Shown piece by piece: positions 1-10,084 of a stretch of 29,931 nucleotides of DNA; the stretch's first letter is position 1; each line of letters begins with the position of its first letter. Location: positions 64,001-93,931 of the forward strand of contig MNCI01007828.1 of the NCBI GenBank assembly GCA_015680685.1, in the 5' to 3' direction. The position numbers and the translations under genes are program-made. Origin of the DNA: Gnetum montanum. Taxonomy: Eukaryota > Streptophyta > Gnetopsida > Gnetales > Gnetaceae. The notes below the pieces were generated by a model. The model worked only from the letters and a program-made list of their open reading frames with translations. It was not told the DNA's origin and searched no databases.

Positions 1-428
1 ACTTGCTGATCTTGCCCTTTGAGTTGCCTTCTATCAACTTCCACAGAATTGCTACACCTCGCTGCACCATGTAGCTAAGCATAGCGTAGCAGCAAACATG
101 ACCTGATGTCAGCCAAGTTCGCCACTTTCTGATGGAAAGAGACATTGTCAAAGGACTTGGAGTCAATTATGGGGACTGGTCATCCAACTTTTGCTATGTT
201 GTGCTACATCGCGTAGCATAGCATAGCATTGTACTTCTGCAAACGTCTTCTAAAGTTTGCTATGCTACATGGCGTAGTGTAGCGTAGCAAGCCTCCTTGA
301 CTTAGAAAACTTGCTAAAGTGGACAGTCTAAAAATTAGAGCATCCATCTCCTAAAGAACTGTCGTGAAGCTACACGAATTGCAAAGGCCTGGTGAAGCAA
401 GAATGTCTTCGTATTTTGGGGTGTTTCA
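1..428 (-). repeat. Element E: 5' part of an LTR, cut by the window edge
   Basis: On the minus strand this begins TGAAACACC at 428 and runs off the window at position 1. It matches by eye the first part of the LTR at 8014-6325, including the shared stretch near AACTTGCTGATC and several GCTATGCTACG-type palindromic units. The sequence just outside 428 is not a polypurine tract but coding-like sequence of element B's antisense gene. This end is therefore the outer edge of an inserted element or a solo LTR. The other half of the target duplication lies outside the window; ACAAT at 429-433 is the candidate. Confidence 0.75.
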
Positions 429-433
429 ACAAT

Positions 434-1039
434 GAGGCCACTTGTGAGATTATTGAACAATGCATGTAGATGGACTTATTGGCCTAGAAGAACCAAGACT
501 GGAATGAATAGAGTGCAAAGCTGTACGAATGGGGGAAGGTACAAAAGAACCATAAGCACATGTACAAAATCTAATGTGCTGCCTATCATAAACAATATCG
601 GGATGCTTCTATTGAGTTGCATACCCATAAGCTATTCCTCGATGTTATTGGTGCTGCTAAGGCCTATGAAAAATTCATGCAATAGGTGGTGGTCAGTGAG
701 TCTCCTGAAAGAGAAAGGACCTTACCTTCTAGAGAGACCACCACCACCACCTTTTCTCCAAGGCCACCCAGATGGATAGCTTCGGAGAAAGGGAAAGTTA
801 TGGCAAGCATTGATCTGGGGGAGCAAGATTCGGCCAACCTCATTGAGGAAGATATCCTACGGTGTCTTGCGGTTGGCATGGATAAGATACCCTCTGAACT
901 AGACATGGGCCCATCTCAGATTTTGTGACAGCTTAGTTGTAGTTTGATTTATTATTTTATTTTTTGTCTTATGCAAGATCCCAATGAAGGTGTAGGACTG
1001 AGTGGAATAAGAAATGGGGATGCTGACAAAGACTTATAG
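434..1039 (+). pseudogene. 3' end of the antisense extra gene, element B copy
   Basis: This reads opposite to element B, so it is antisense within it. One frame from 434 to about 924 carries scattered TAG/TAA stops. It aligns by eye with the minus-strand frame 15783 to 15300 of element A: both share MDLLA, a tryptophan-containing EWG motif, an IGA(A/S)K segment, an ETTT stretch and the C-terminal LDMGPSQ / ETDVGSSQ block. After the CAG at the block's end there is a gap of about 50 bases, then a second block at 978-1039 (PNEG start, acidic, stop TAG). That block matches element A's last exon, so the intron position is shared. In this copy the donor and acceptor bases have mutated. Element E removes everything upstream. 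The function is unknown; the segment is charged and coiled-coil-like. Confidence 0.7.
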
Positions 1040-1633
1040 CGTGGCAGTAAAAGATTTTTTATTTTTTTGTTTTTGAATTTAATTTTTGCAAACATTATTG
1101 TATGGACTGAAATTGAATGAAAAGTAAAACATGAAATAGTTATTTCATTTTTTTTGCTAATTAATTTTTTATTAATGTGTTTAGGCCCTTTGTGGTTTCC
1201 TTGTTTTAGTTTAAGGCCATTTTGGCCCGTGACAATAGTTTAAGGCCATTTCGGGTTGTTGCTTGATGATTTTTTTTATTTCTATTTTCTTTGTTTTAGG
1301 GAAGTAAAGTTGCTAGTTTTAGGCCATTTTGGGTCACGATGGTAGTTTAAGGCCATTCCGGGCTATTGCTAGTTTTAGGCCATTTTGAGCCATTGCTAGT
1401 TTTAGGCCATTTCAGGCTGTGGTGTGTGATTTCTAATGACAAGGGCAATATAATTAGCAAACTTAACATGGAACATAAATTGTGCAAATAGTAAGCTTAA
1501 TGCAAAAAACATAAATGATGTGAACAGAAAACTTAAAGTAAAATGTAAATGATACAAACAAGAAATTTAATGTGAAACGTAAATCATGCAATCATAAGTA
1601 TGAAAATTTGCTGAAGCGATCTAAAAACAAGTT
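1040..1633. repeat. Spacer with CTAGTTTTAGGCCATTT repeats, element B
   Basis: This gene-free stretch lies between the antisense gene tail and PR. Within 1185-1430 there are about six units of the form CTAGTTT(A/T)AGGCCATTT(C/T)GGG. On element B's own strand they read as GGCCTAAAACTAGCA-type units, the same as those at 14748-14920 of element A. The rest, roughly 1040-1180 and 1430-1633, is AT-rich with short internal repetition and no coding signal. Confidence 0.75.
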
Positions 1634-2251
1634 TCAATCATGTAATTGCTTTCTAACCCGATGTGGGTTAGGTGAGGCATATGGCCAGGATGCTTTGTAG
1701 TGGTATTCGTCTATGTTATTGCCTATGGTTTGAAAGGGCAACTCGGCCCTTGTTGTTTCTTTGCTTGAGTCAGCATTCTTGGCTGGCTCACTAGTCAGCC
1801 ATGGGGTTTCATCATGAACAAATTCTTCATTCTTAGAGATTACTATCTCTAAACCTTGGTCCATGTTAATGTTGTTAATGGCTTGGGCAGTTACTTCGTC
1901 ATTGTAGATCACCACTTCCCTACCCGCATAGGGTAAGTGGATTTTTTAATGTATAGGGGAGGAGACAACCCTTAATTGGGCTAACCATGATCTCCCTAGG
2001 ATCAAGTTGAACCAAGGCATCTCCTCCACCACAATGAATACTGCACTGGTGGGGAACTGCTCCCCTACCACAAAGTTGATGTGTAGAGTCCCCTTAACCA
2101 CCACATGCACCCCATTGAAGGACTTGAAGCATAAATTTATTGTGGGCTTGATTTGATCAACCAAGCCCAACTTTTCCATGATGGGAAATGGGATTACATT
2201 GGTGGCAGCCACATCATCAATGTGTACCCTGTGGATTTTGTACTGACCCAC
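1634..2251 (-). pseudogene. Retropepsin-type protease (PR) and downstream linker, element B
   Basis: The PR matures the Gag-Pol polyprotein. The frame from 2251 to 1946 contains the region around the catalytic motif and the second conserved PR motif, FNLILGRSWL. The catalytic motif, DDGA in element A, reads DDVA here, so the essential glycine is lost. A stop near 1946 is followed in the same frame by 1915 to 1634, a linker that aligns with 14382-14651 of element A. The protein is clearly homologous to the element A PR across its length. The copy is inactive from the active-site change and the internal stop. Confidence 0.8.
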
Positions 2252-4275
2252 CTAGATGGTAATGAACATAGGTGCAGTTGTTAATTGACCCTTTTCAAGG
2301 TCATCTTTGATAGCTTTATCATGAAATGTTAATTGGGTAGGCTATGGTTCTTTAGCCACAGGGGGAAACATGATAGCATAAATGGATTTTTCTTCAGCTA
2401 GCAGGTTTTTTCTAACAAGGATAGACATCAACATGTGTACCATTGCCTCGCGATGGGTTGTAGAGGTCATTACTAAGTCATATAGGCTTAGTGTTGTGTT
2501 TTTCTACTTCAGGGCCTATTTAACTTATGCAAGGACATTCAGAAAATCTTTCCCACCATCTTGTTGTTTTCTACACTTCTCTTCTTCCATATGCCCCAAG
2601 AGGCAAATTTCTTAAGGAGGGGTAGCTTCAGGTTGAACACTACGCTTTCCTAGTTGAGAAGTTGATGGTTGTGCCTATGTTTTGCTATCGGTAGCTAATG
2701 AGGAAGAGGGCATAGGTACTACTAACAAGAGGATAGGCTTAGGAGGACCTAATGTGGCACGTTCCCTAGCTAGCTTGTCTTTGTCCTTCTTTGGATGGGG
2801 AGGCTAGGGTGCAGCCTTCATTACTTCATTCTGTGTTGGTGGGGAAGTTGCATGCCTTGGCACCCTAATGACAAACAATTCCTATGTTGTTACAGTAGTG
2901 GAAGTTAGGGTAGCTTTCAGCACAAAGGGTGTAGGAGGTGTCTGGAAAGGAGCCCTAATGACAAAGAGAGCTTGTGACATAGTAGTTGATGACATTTCTT
3001 TGTTGTGAGGAGGTAAGCAAACCACAAATGGTTGTTGTGGTGGCTCAGGGTTGTTGTCAATGCTGATAGTGTTGAGTAATTGACATTGTCAACATTGATG
3101 GGATCTTTGTAAATTTCCATTGATTGATTTTCAAGTTAAATGGCACTGCTCTCATTCAGGACCAGCTTGCTCTGATCAATCAAGCATTGAATGTCATCTT
3201 TCAATGCTAAGCAATAATTTGTATTGTGATCACATAGTTGGTGATAGTCACAAAAATTTTCTAACCTAAAATTCTTAGGCACTGGTGGCTCATTGGGCAT
3301 AGCCAAGGAGGGATTCTTAAGAACTTTTTAGTACCTTTGATGACGTTTGATAGCCTCCTCCAACATCCATTTATGTTGTATACACCTGGCTCCCAACAAT
3401 TTCTTCAAGAGTTCTGAAGGCTTAATTCATAATGAGGTATACTTGGAGTGATCCTTGCGCTCAAAGTTTGGCCTTGGTTGTGTTTGTGCCATAGGTGTTG
3501 AGGCCAAAGACTAACCTGTGTTGCTGGAGCTAGGTCCAATGGTATGTTTTCTTGCATTTTTGCACAAATAAATTGTATCACTCTTCATCTTGAGGTAGAT
3601 GTTTGGGCGATTGCTCTCATAGTCTCAAGGACTACCTTGGCATCATGATTGGGCTGGGTGATCGCTTGGGATTGGCCACATTCTGGATGGAGTAGGGTAC
3701 CTCTAAGCTCGAGGTGGGAACTATGGTAGTAATGGAATTCATTTTTTGTTGCGTTGTTGAAAACTGTAGAGGAGGTAAGATGAAGCTAGGTATGTTTGTG
3801 AGTGTTGAAAACTGGTTTCCTTCACTGTTACACCTACTATGCTGAGCAGGACTACTACGCTGAGAGGGTTGCTATGTTATAGGGGACATAGGTAGCATAG
3901 CATGATGGGTAGCATATCATGATAGATAGTGTACCATAATAGAAGGTGCTATGTAGTAAGCAACGTAACACTATCGAAGGGTGTCACGCGGTAGGCAGCA
4001 TAACACTATGGTTGAAGTAAGAGGTCACTGTATCTCCCTGACAGGGTCTCTACACCACATAGGATGCAAACAATGTAGTGTAGTTGGTAGAGTTAGCATG
4101 GTATAGTAAGCAGTTGGTGGCTTTAGTCCTATAGGGTTCCAGAGGAACCGTCGTTGCAACCAATTTACACCACCTAGTGTGTAGATAACCACAAGGGTGT
4201 CACATCTATGCTAGTAGGTAAAGGGGTATAGAGAGCATGTAGGATTACTTGTAATGCACAAAAAGGACATAAATA
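2252..4275 (-). pseudogene. gag remnant and leader, element B
   Basis: Gag is the structural protein of the particle. The C-terminal part is recognisable at about 3450 to 3050: a CDYHQLC..H....C zinc-knuckle-like motif near 3250, followed by a KDDIQCLID block, both matching element A at 13040-13110. Downstream, 2900-2260 corresponds to the proline-rich link to PR. Upstream, only about 700 bases separate the PBS from this block, against about 2.7 kb in element A, so the leader and the conserved gag core are largely deleted. Part of the space (about 3840-4110) is filled by short repeats related to GGTAGCATAGCATGATG. Stops and frameshifts are frequent. Confidence 0.65.
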
Positions 4276-4294
4276 GACCCTCCTTCTAGTGCCA
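4276..4294 (-). other. Primer binding site, element B
   Basis: On the minus strand the sequence TGGCACTAGAAGGAGGGTC starts five bases after the LTR end at 4300. It differs by one base from the element A site. Starting with TGG it can pair with the CCA end of a tRNA. The tRNA species was not identified. Confidence 0.75.
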
Positions 4295-4941
4295 AGAATT
4301 GTAGTGACTGAAAACGTTGGTGGATAGAACATCGAGAGGTTATCGGGTGTACAGCTTAACCCCAGATCCACGCAAGGGCTGTGCTGGAGAAAAAGGAAAT
4401 GGGATGCCCTAAATGGTCTAGTCAATTAGATAGGGACTTAGCCAATGTACAATAACCTTTCATAAATAATTTTTTTAACACATTATGCATGGAGATTGAT
4501 GTGCAAAAGTAACATACAAAATAGTAAATGCATGGCAAAAATGTATCAAAATGAAATGAGCTCGAGTAAGAGAATGCATCACCCCAAAATTGGGGGATTT
4601 GATTTTGGATTGATTGAAGAAGATGTACAATAGATGTGCTATGTGGATAGGCATAGCTTGCAACGAAGCGATATGGTCACACCTCCTTGTACTACTGTCA
4701 ATAGCTTGCTAACAGGAACTGATGAGCTAGTGTTCGCTGGGCTAGGAGAGATCCAGGAGGTATTGCTACTGAGATTTGCTACTCATCAACCTTCCACTTA
4801 CTAGTCTCTTTGCCAAAGATAATTGCTAGAAGGCCAAAATGCCGAAATGTCAAATGCCAATCTTTGAAGCCAACCACAAGAAAGGTGATTCTCAAAGCCA
4901 ACAATGCCAAAACCCAACCACTTCAACATTTTTCACTAGTG

Positions 4942-4949
4942 TATTTATA
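4942..4949 (-). promoter_or_regulatory. LTR TATA box, element B
   Basis: TATAAATA on the minus strand sits in the conserved context of the LTR promoter shared with 6988-6981, 9247-9254 and 25822-25829. It marks the probable RNA polymerase II promoter of the element. Confidence 0.6.
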
Positions 4950-5804
4950 GAGCCAGAAGTGGGAGAGTGATGTGGTTTGGATGCCATGTGTCTTGGGTCC
5001 CACATGGTGCAAACGTAAATTTGCCATGCTGTTGTGTAATGTTGGGCTACAATGTGACGCTGAACGTGAAACCTGCTATGTTGTGACCATACCGTTCAAG
5101 ATGCATGTGCCAAAATCTAGGGAACTAGCATGTTTGTTAAAAAGAATGCCAAAAATGAATGCAAAGTGGAGCCTATGCTCCAAGACTATATCTTTCCTAC
5201 TCTGGCGAGCAGGGTCAAGCATAGGGACAACTTTGGGAATAATTAGGGGGTGCAAAACAAAGTAAACTTGCTGATCTTGTTTGTTGAAGAGATGCTGGGA
5301 TGGGAGTGACCATTGCCAACAAGTTTTGGAGCTAACTGGAGATGTCCTAATGCTTCCATGCAAGTGTTACACTATTTATGCTACCCAATGTATCAGCGTA
5401 GTGTAAACACCCGCACGCTACGCTATGCTACACTGCATAGCATAGCGACAAATCTTGAAATAAATTTTGCCTGAAAGCCAAAAATACTTTTCTAAGGCTT
5501 GGCTAGAAAAAAAAATTCTGCAATTGACAATCCTGCCTTCCATGTTGATAGGTCTTGGGACCTATGAAGCTCATCCTTGGGACACTTTCATGCTTTGTGT
5601 CCTTGCTACGCTATGTAGCATAGCACAGCATAATAGCCAATGTGAGATGAATTCCTATTTGATCTATAATGATTTTCCAAGAAATTCTACTTGGGGGCCC
5701 AAGGGGCAAAGTGGGAAAGGTAGTCTTGGAGGTTTGAATGTGGCCAACTGCAACCACTTTGCTAGGAACCACTTGGTAGGGGACCTTTGTGCTTTCTGAC
5801 CCTA

Positions 5805-5843
5805 CTACGCTATGCTATGTTGTGTAGCATAGCATAGCATAGC
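5805..5843. repeat. Near-palindromic GCTATGCTACG cassette in LTR B
   Basis: CTACGCTATGCTATG is followed after a few bases by the reverse-complementary string of TAGCATAGCATAG units. It could fold as a long hairpin. Similar cassettes lie in this LTR near 5425-5450, 5605-5630 and 6010-6055. Confidence 0.8.
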
Positions 5844-6319
5844 ACCTAGTTTGATGTGAATTTTGACTCACTTTGTAAACATTTTTTCATAGGATGTTAG
5901 TCATGTCCTGTTGTGGTAGTAGTGCAAGCCTATTTTATGGTTGAAGCATGGGAAATTATGTTTACTCCATCAAAAAACTCTGAGTAGGAGTGTCACCTCA
6001 GTGAAACCTTGCTACGTTGTGCTACGCTGTGTAGCATAGCATAGTGTAGCACTGAACTTGAGATGATTTCTAATGAAATTTTTCACATTTTGCTGCATCA
6101 TGTTACTCATGCTTTAAGGATGAAATGGGGTAGATACGCTAGAGGGCTGAGTCATTATCAATTTGCATCTTTGGTGCCTGATTAGTCTTCTCAAGGCCTA
6201 CTACACTGTGCAATGTAACATAGTGTAATAGGTTCTCATTATTAGAAAACTTTCTGAACTATTTAGCCCATCCTAAACACCTTTGATAGCTCCTAGCATG
6301 GTCCCTAGGTAGACCATCA

Positions 6320-6324
6320 GTTGG
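6320..6324. other. Candidate target-site duplication of element D (GTTGG)
   Basis: These are the five bases directly outside the 3' end of element D's 3' LTR. The partner copy would flank its 5' LTR, outside the window, so this is inferred only from position. Confidence 0.4.
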
Positions 6325-6980
6325 TGTAGTGATCGAAAACATCAACGGATGGAAAACACCGAGAGGTCGTCGATCATGATAGTCTTAACCCCGAATCCGT
6401 GTGAGGGCCATGCTAGATAAAATGGAAGTGGGACACCCTGAACGGTCTAGTCAATCAGACAAGGACTTAGTTGGTGTTACTATAACCTTTTGCAAACGTA
6501 TGATTTGAAAGTAAGACTTATAGCATAAAAGTAGTAATCTTTAAATGCAAAAGGGTAGAAAATGATGTAAAATGCGAGGACAAGTAGGAAAGCAAAGTAA
6601 AATGTAGTTAGAGAAATGCACCGCTTCAAGATTATGACTTTACTCTGTCAAGGTGGATACAATCGGTTGCATGATGCTAGGAAGCGCAGAGATTCCAAAA
6701 GTAACCAAGACGTTCAGAGCAAGACAGCTATATTCCTGAACGTGGACTCGGGAGTTGCAAAATGCTACAAAGATAGTGGGAAAGAGTAAAGTAGAATGCC
6801 AAATGGGAGTGCTAACTATTTATAATGCCAAATAGAATTTCTACAATGCTCAAGATTGCCAGTTTTCCAACTTACAAAAATGCTAACTTTCCAAATTGCC
6901 AATTTGCCAAACAGTTTTCTTTTACATGCCAACCAACCAGCTCACTAACCAACCAACCCCTTGAGCATTGCTCATTAGGG

Positions 6981-6988
6981 TATTTATA
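6981..6988 (-). promoter_or_regulatory. LTR TATA box, element D
   Basis: TATAAATA on the minus strand within the conserved GGTCCTATAAATACCC context found at the same relative position in the element A LTRs. Confidence 0.65.
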
Positions 6989-7360
6989 GGACCAGGAGCA
7001 TGTGAAAGATGCAATTTAGATGCCACATGTCCTAGGCCGGTGTTGACGTGTCTATGCTACATGGACATGTAGGGCTGATTGACGAGCCTGCCATGCTATA
7101 ATTACACTGTCAAAACTTGGAGATGTGTGCCAATGACCCAAACAGGTGAAGTGCATTGATGTAGCATAGTTGCCCACTATGCTATGCTATGCTTTGTAGC
7201 GTAGCATGTGGGCATAGCATACCAGCTTGCTATGTCGTGCTATGCTTTAGAGCGTAACATGTTGGCATAGCGTAGCCACTAGTTTAAGGTAGAAACCTGC
7301 GTTGAGGACTGTTGCATGCATTGGAAGCCTTTGAAGTGCTCTCACTGATTTTGTATATTT

Positions 7361-7400
7361 GCTACACTATGCTACACTACGTAGCGTAGCATAGCATAGC
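7361..7400. repeat. Near-palindromic cassette in LTR D
   Basis: GCTACACTATGCTACACTAC is followed directly by GTAGCGTAGCATAGCATAGC, an almost perfect inverted repeat centred near 7380 with no loop. Related cassettes occur near 7190-7215, 7514-7544, 7648-7677 and 7710-7740. Confidence 0.85.
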
Positions 7401-8014
7401 AGCTGGCCTTAATCGCGGAAATGCTAAAAACCAACAACCTTTGCTTTTTGCAATGCGAAACTTGCGAATTTGTTGATCCTGCACTTTGAGATGCCTTTTT
7501 TCATTCTCGCAGAGTTGCTATGCTATGTAGCATAGCATAGCGTAGTGGGCAACATGGCTTGCTTTTCGCTAAATTTGTCACTTTCTGGTGGAAGGAGTCA
7601 TTGTTGAAGGACTTGGAGTCGGGCGAGGAAATTGATTGTCTGGCTTTTGCTATGCTGTGTAGCGTAGCATAGCGTAGAACTTCATTCTGCAACCATCTTC
7701 TGAAGCTTTCTACACTACATAGGGTAGTGTAGCATAGCAAACTTCTTGACTAGAAAACTTGCCAAACTATTTTGCACATTCTGAGCACCGCCGACAATTC
7801 CACGCATCATTTCTAACTAGGCTGTCAGCTGGATGAACTACTTAGGTGGGTAGGCTAGAGGATCCGTTGAGCCTATCAACACCAAGAGTAGAAAACTTGC
7901 TGAATTGGACAATCTGAACACCAAAGCATCCATATCTTGATGAACTACCATGACGTTGCCTGAATTGCAAGAACCCGATGAAGCAAGAATGCCTTGAAAT
8001 TTTAGGGTGTTTCA

Positions 8015-8027
8015 TTGGCCCCTCTTT
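8015..8027 (-). other. Polypurine tract, element D
   Basis: On the minus strand AAAGAGGGGCCAA directly abuts the LTR start TGAAACACC. The same arrangement, AAAGAGGGACCAA then TGAAACACC, precedes the 3' LTR of element A. It primes plus-strand DNA synthesis. Confidence 0.8.
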
Positions 8028-8274
8028 GTCGACATTTGGAGGATGGACCCAAGAGATGTTGACAAAGAATACAAAACACCATAGAAGAAAAATGCCAACA
8101 TTGCTCTTCAGTGATTGCCAAGATGTTGCTTAGCTATGCTTTGAGAGTGTTGCATTGGTTACATGGGAAAAGGGAAGGGCTAAGCAGGGAGGGAGGAGGT
8201 TCAGGAAAAGGGTAAAGATGAAACTTGGAAAGCTCCCTTATCAGAGTGCTCGTGAAGGAGTTTTTTGCGTGGTC
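8028..8274 (-). other. 3' untranslated region of element D, part split off by element A
   Basis: Non-coding. On the minus strand it contains AACCAATGCAACACTCTCAA and a TTTGTATTCTTTG block that align with 24757-24860 in the 3' untranslated region of element A, up to the polypurine tract. It continues on the far side of element A at 26596. No gene is seen. Confidence 0.75.
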
Positions 8275-8279
8275 ACCTT
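8275..8279. repeat. Target-site duplication of element A, left copy (ACCTT)
   Basis: ACCTT lies directly before the LTR start TGAAACACC and is repeated exactly at 26591-26595 directly after the 3' LTR end. Five bases is the normal Ty3/gypsy duplication length. Confidence 0.92.
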
Positions 8280-8906
8280 TGAAACACCTCAAAAAATGCG
8301 AAGTCATTCTAGCTTCACCAAGCCTTGCAATCCGCACAAGCACTACGACAATTCATCAGGAGGAGAACACTCTAAGTCCAGGCCAACCAGTTCAGCAAAT
8401 TTTCTACTTTAGGTGTAAACAGGCTCTATGGCTCATCCTGCCTATCCACCTAAGTAGCCTATCCGGTCAACAACCTGCTTAGAAATGGCGTGGAGTTGGC
8501 AATAGCATTCTGGGTGCATCAAGAATAGTTTGGTAAGTTTTCTAGGTCATGAAGTCTGCTACACTATGCTACGCCTCACCATGTAGTGTAGCAAGCTTCG
8601 GAAGACAGTCGCATAATGAAGTGCCACATTACGCTATGCCACATAACATAGCGTAGCATGGCAATAGCTTCACCAACAGTTCCTCATGCTCAATTTCAAA
8701 TCCTTCACCAATTTCCCTTTTCGTCAGGAAGCGATGGACCATGTCTGCTGCTATGCTACACTGAGGTACAAGGCATAGCAAGGTGTACCAATCCTACGGA
8801 AGAGACAGAAGGTAGCTCGAAGGGCAGAAGCAGCAGAGTTCGCGAGACATGCATGGCAGGAAGCAGAGTTGACAAAATCAGCAAAGCTTTTGTGACTAAG
8901 GCTAGT

Positions 8907-8948
8907 TGCTACGCTATGCTACTCTACATAGCATAGCATAGCATAGCA
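8907..8948. repeat. Near-palindromic cassette in 5' LTR A
   Basis: TGCTACGCTATGCTA, a short spacer, then TAGCATAGCATAGCATAGCA. The 3' LTR has the equivalent, slightly shorter cassette at about 25515-25547. It lies upstream of the TATA box in both LTRs, that is, in the presumed U3 promoter part. Confidence 0.8.
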
Positions 8949-9246
8949 AGCATGCATCTCACATGAAACAGAACGAACAATGAAATGCTACGCCAAGCAT
9001 GCTATGCTACAAAGCACAACAAGGCATGCAGGTGGTTTTGCGACATCAATGCACTTCATCTAATTGGACCATTGGCACACGTCTNCATTGGACCATTGGC
9101 ACATGTCTCTAGATGCTGACAGTGTAATTACAGCATGATAGGCTTACAGTTATAGCATAGCAAGTTTGCATTACAATGGTCTTGCAGGTCCAATGGTCAT
9201 ATACGACACGTGTGGCACCAGCAAGTCAACGTGCACTCTTTGGTCC

Positions 9247-9254
9247 TATAAATA
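9247..9254 (+). promoter_or_regulatory. LTR TATA box, 5' LTR of element A
   Basis: TATAAATA in the context GGTCCTATAAATACCCC, conserved in both LTRs of A and in LTR D. Probable promoter of the genomic RNA, starting about 30 bases downstream. Confidence 0.65.
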
Positions 9255-10022
9255 CCCCAAGAAACAGCATTCAAAGAAGTTTGGAAAATTTTGAATGAAA
9301 CGGCTTCAAAGGATTTAGAATTTTTTGAAAAATAGCATTCAAAAGAGACCCAATCCCCAGTTCGGTTGGCACTCTTTCGCTAAGTCTCCTACTCTGTTCT
9401 CTGGCACTCAAGCTCTCTCCCCGGCATGTTGCGACAATATTGTAAGCTTTTTGTTTGATTCTGCAAATAGTTAGTGTGTTTAGCTGATATTTTTTCCTAT
9501 ACCCTTTCTACCACCTTAGTAGAATCCTCATATTATTAGTGCCCAAGGTCACCCCTAAGCACACCACCTATTTTGTTCTCTATACGCCCTGGTTACTCTC
9601 GAGATCTCTACATTTCATCGCGCTGTGTAACTGACTATATCCATCTTGACAGAGCAAGTCTATAGCTTCGGAATGGTGCATGTTTCCAACTACACTTTAC
9701 TTTATTTCTTGCCTATTGTCTCATTTGCATTATTTTTTCTATTTTATTCACTTTCAAGCATTACTTTGCATTGTTGTCACATTTTCTGCTTTATTTACTT
9801 TCAAGCATTATTTCGCATTCCTATTCTATCTCAAAAGTACACGTTGCAAAAGGCTATATAGATGCCAACGTAAGTCCCTGTTTGATTGACCAGAGCATTT
9901 AGGGCACCCTGTATTTGTACACACCCAGCACGACTCTCCCATGGGTACGGAGTTGAAACTGTTGTACCTGCTGACCCCTCAGTGATTTCCAGCCACCGAT
10001 GTTTTTGGTCGCTACAGTTTTC

Positions 10023-10041
10023 TGGCACTAGAAGGAGGGCC
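10023..10041 (+). other. Primer binding site, element A
   Basis: TGGCACTAGAAGGAGGGCC begins six bases after the LTR end. The TGG start fits pairing with a tRNA CCA end. It is conserved in element B with one difference. The tRNA was not assigned. Confidence 0.78.
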
Positions 10042-10084
10042 TTTTGATACCTTTTCCATGTGTCACAATGGTTCTGTGAGCCTT

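Larger units (their letters stand above)
429..6324 (-). mobile_element. Element B: old Tat-type Ty3/gypsy remnant
   Basis: Read on the minus strand, the order is: 5' LTR (6324 to 4300), PBS (4294 to 4276), a shortened gag, PR (2251 to 1946), a spacer with repeats, then the 3' end of an extra gene on the opposite strand. Its RT, IN and 3' LTR are not in the window. Element D interrupts it at 6324/6325 and element E at 428/429. It is more decayed than element A: its gag is heavily deleted and its LTR has diverged further. It matters as a second, independent copy of the layout PR, spacer, antisense gene. Confidence 0.8.
4300..6324 (-). repeat. 5' LTR of element B, first ~150 bases removed by element D
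   Basis: The end at 4300 reads CACTACA on the minus strand, followed by the PBS. The last ~170 bases align with 6325-6490 of the element D LTR. A TATA region (4949 to 4942) occupies the same relative place as in the other LTRs. Near 6240-6262 the sequence matches the AAACTATT...AAGTTTTCT segment that lies a few hundred bases inside the other LTRs. The 5' edge is cut exactly where element D's LTR ends. At over 2 kb it is longer than the 1.7 kb LTRs of A and D, mainly from extra GCTATGCTACG-type units. Confidence 0.75.
6325..8014 (-). repeat. 3' LTR of element D
   Basis: A 1690-base LTR on the minus strand starting TGAAACACC at 8014 and ending CACTACA at 6325, so it has TG...CA ends. It is preceded at 8015-8027 by a polypurine tract identical in kind to that of element A, which shows this is a 3' LTR. 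It aligns with the element A LTR over its length: the start, the region near CCACCTAAGTAG, the block around CATTGGCACAC, the TATA box at 6988-6981 and the terminal block. It carries at least five GCTATGCTACG-type palindromic cassettes. Confidence 0.88.
8280..10016 (+). repeat. 5' LTR of element A
   Basis: Starts TGAAACACCTC and ends GGTCGCTACA; 1737 bases. It aligns along its length with 24900-26590. It contains the TATA box at 9247-9254 and several palindromic cassettes (for example 8907-8948). It is longer than the 3' copy in part because of a short duplication of the ATTGGACCATTGGCACACG segment around an ambiguous base at 9085. Confidence 0.92.

Noticed and set aside
1-8014. Repeated short palindromic units suggesting a CRISPR array
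   Set aside because: Units are irregularly spaced, vary in length, lie within LTRs and the DNA is clearly plant.
4300-8014. Two minus-strand LTR-like blocks in tandem, suggesting unequal recombination of one element
   Set aside because: The block at 6325-8014 has its own polypurine tract and element D internal sequence upstream, and it cuts the other LTR internally, so it is a nested insertion.
8158-8482. Short plus-strand frames at the LTR start that recur near 24835-25089
   Set aside because: They recur because both are LTR copies; no conserved protein is seen.
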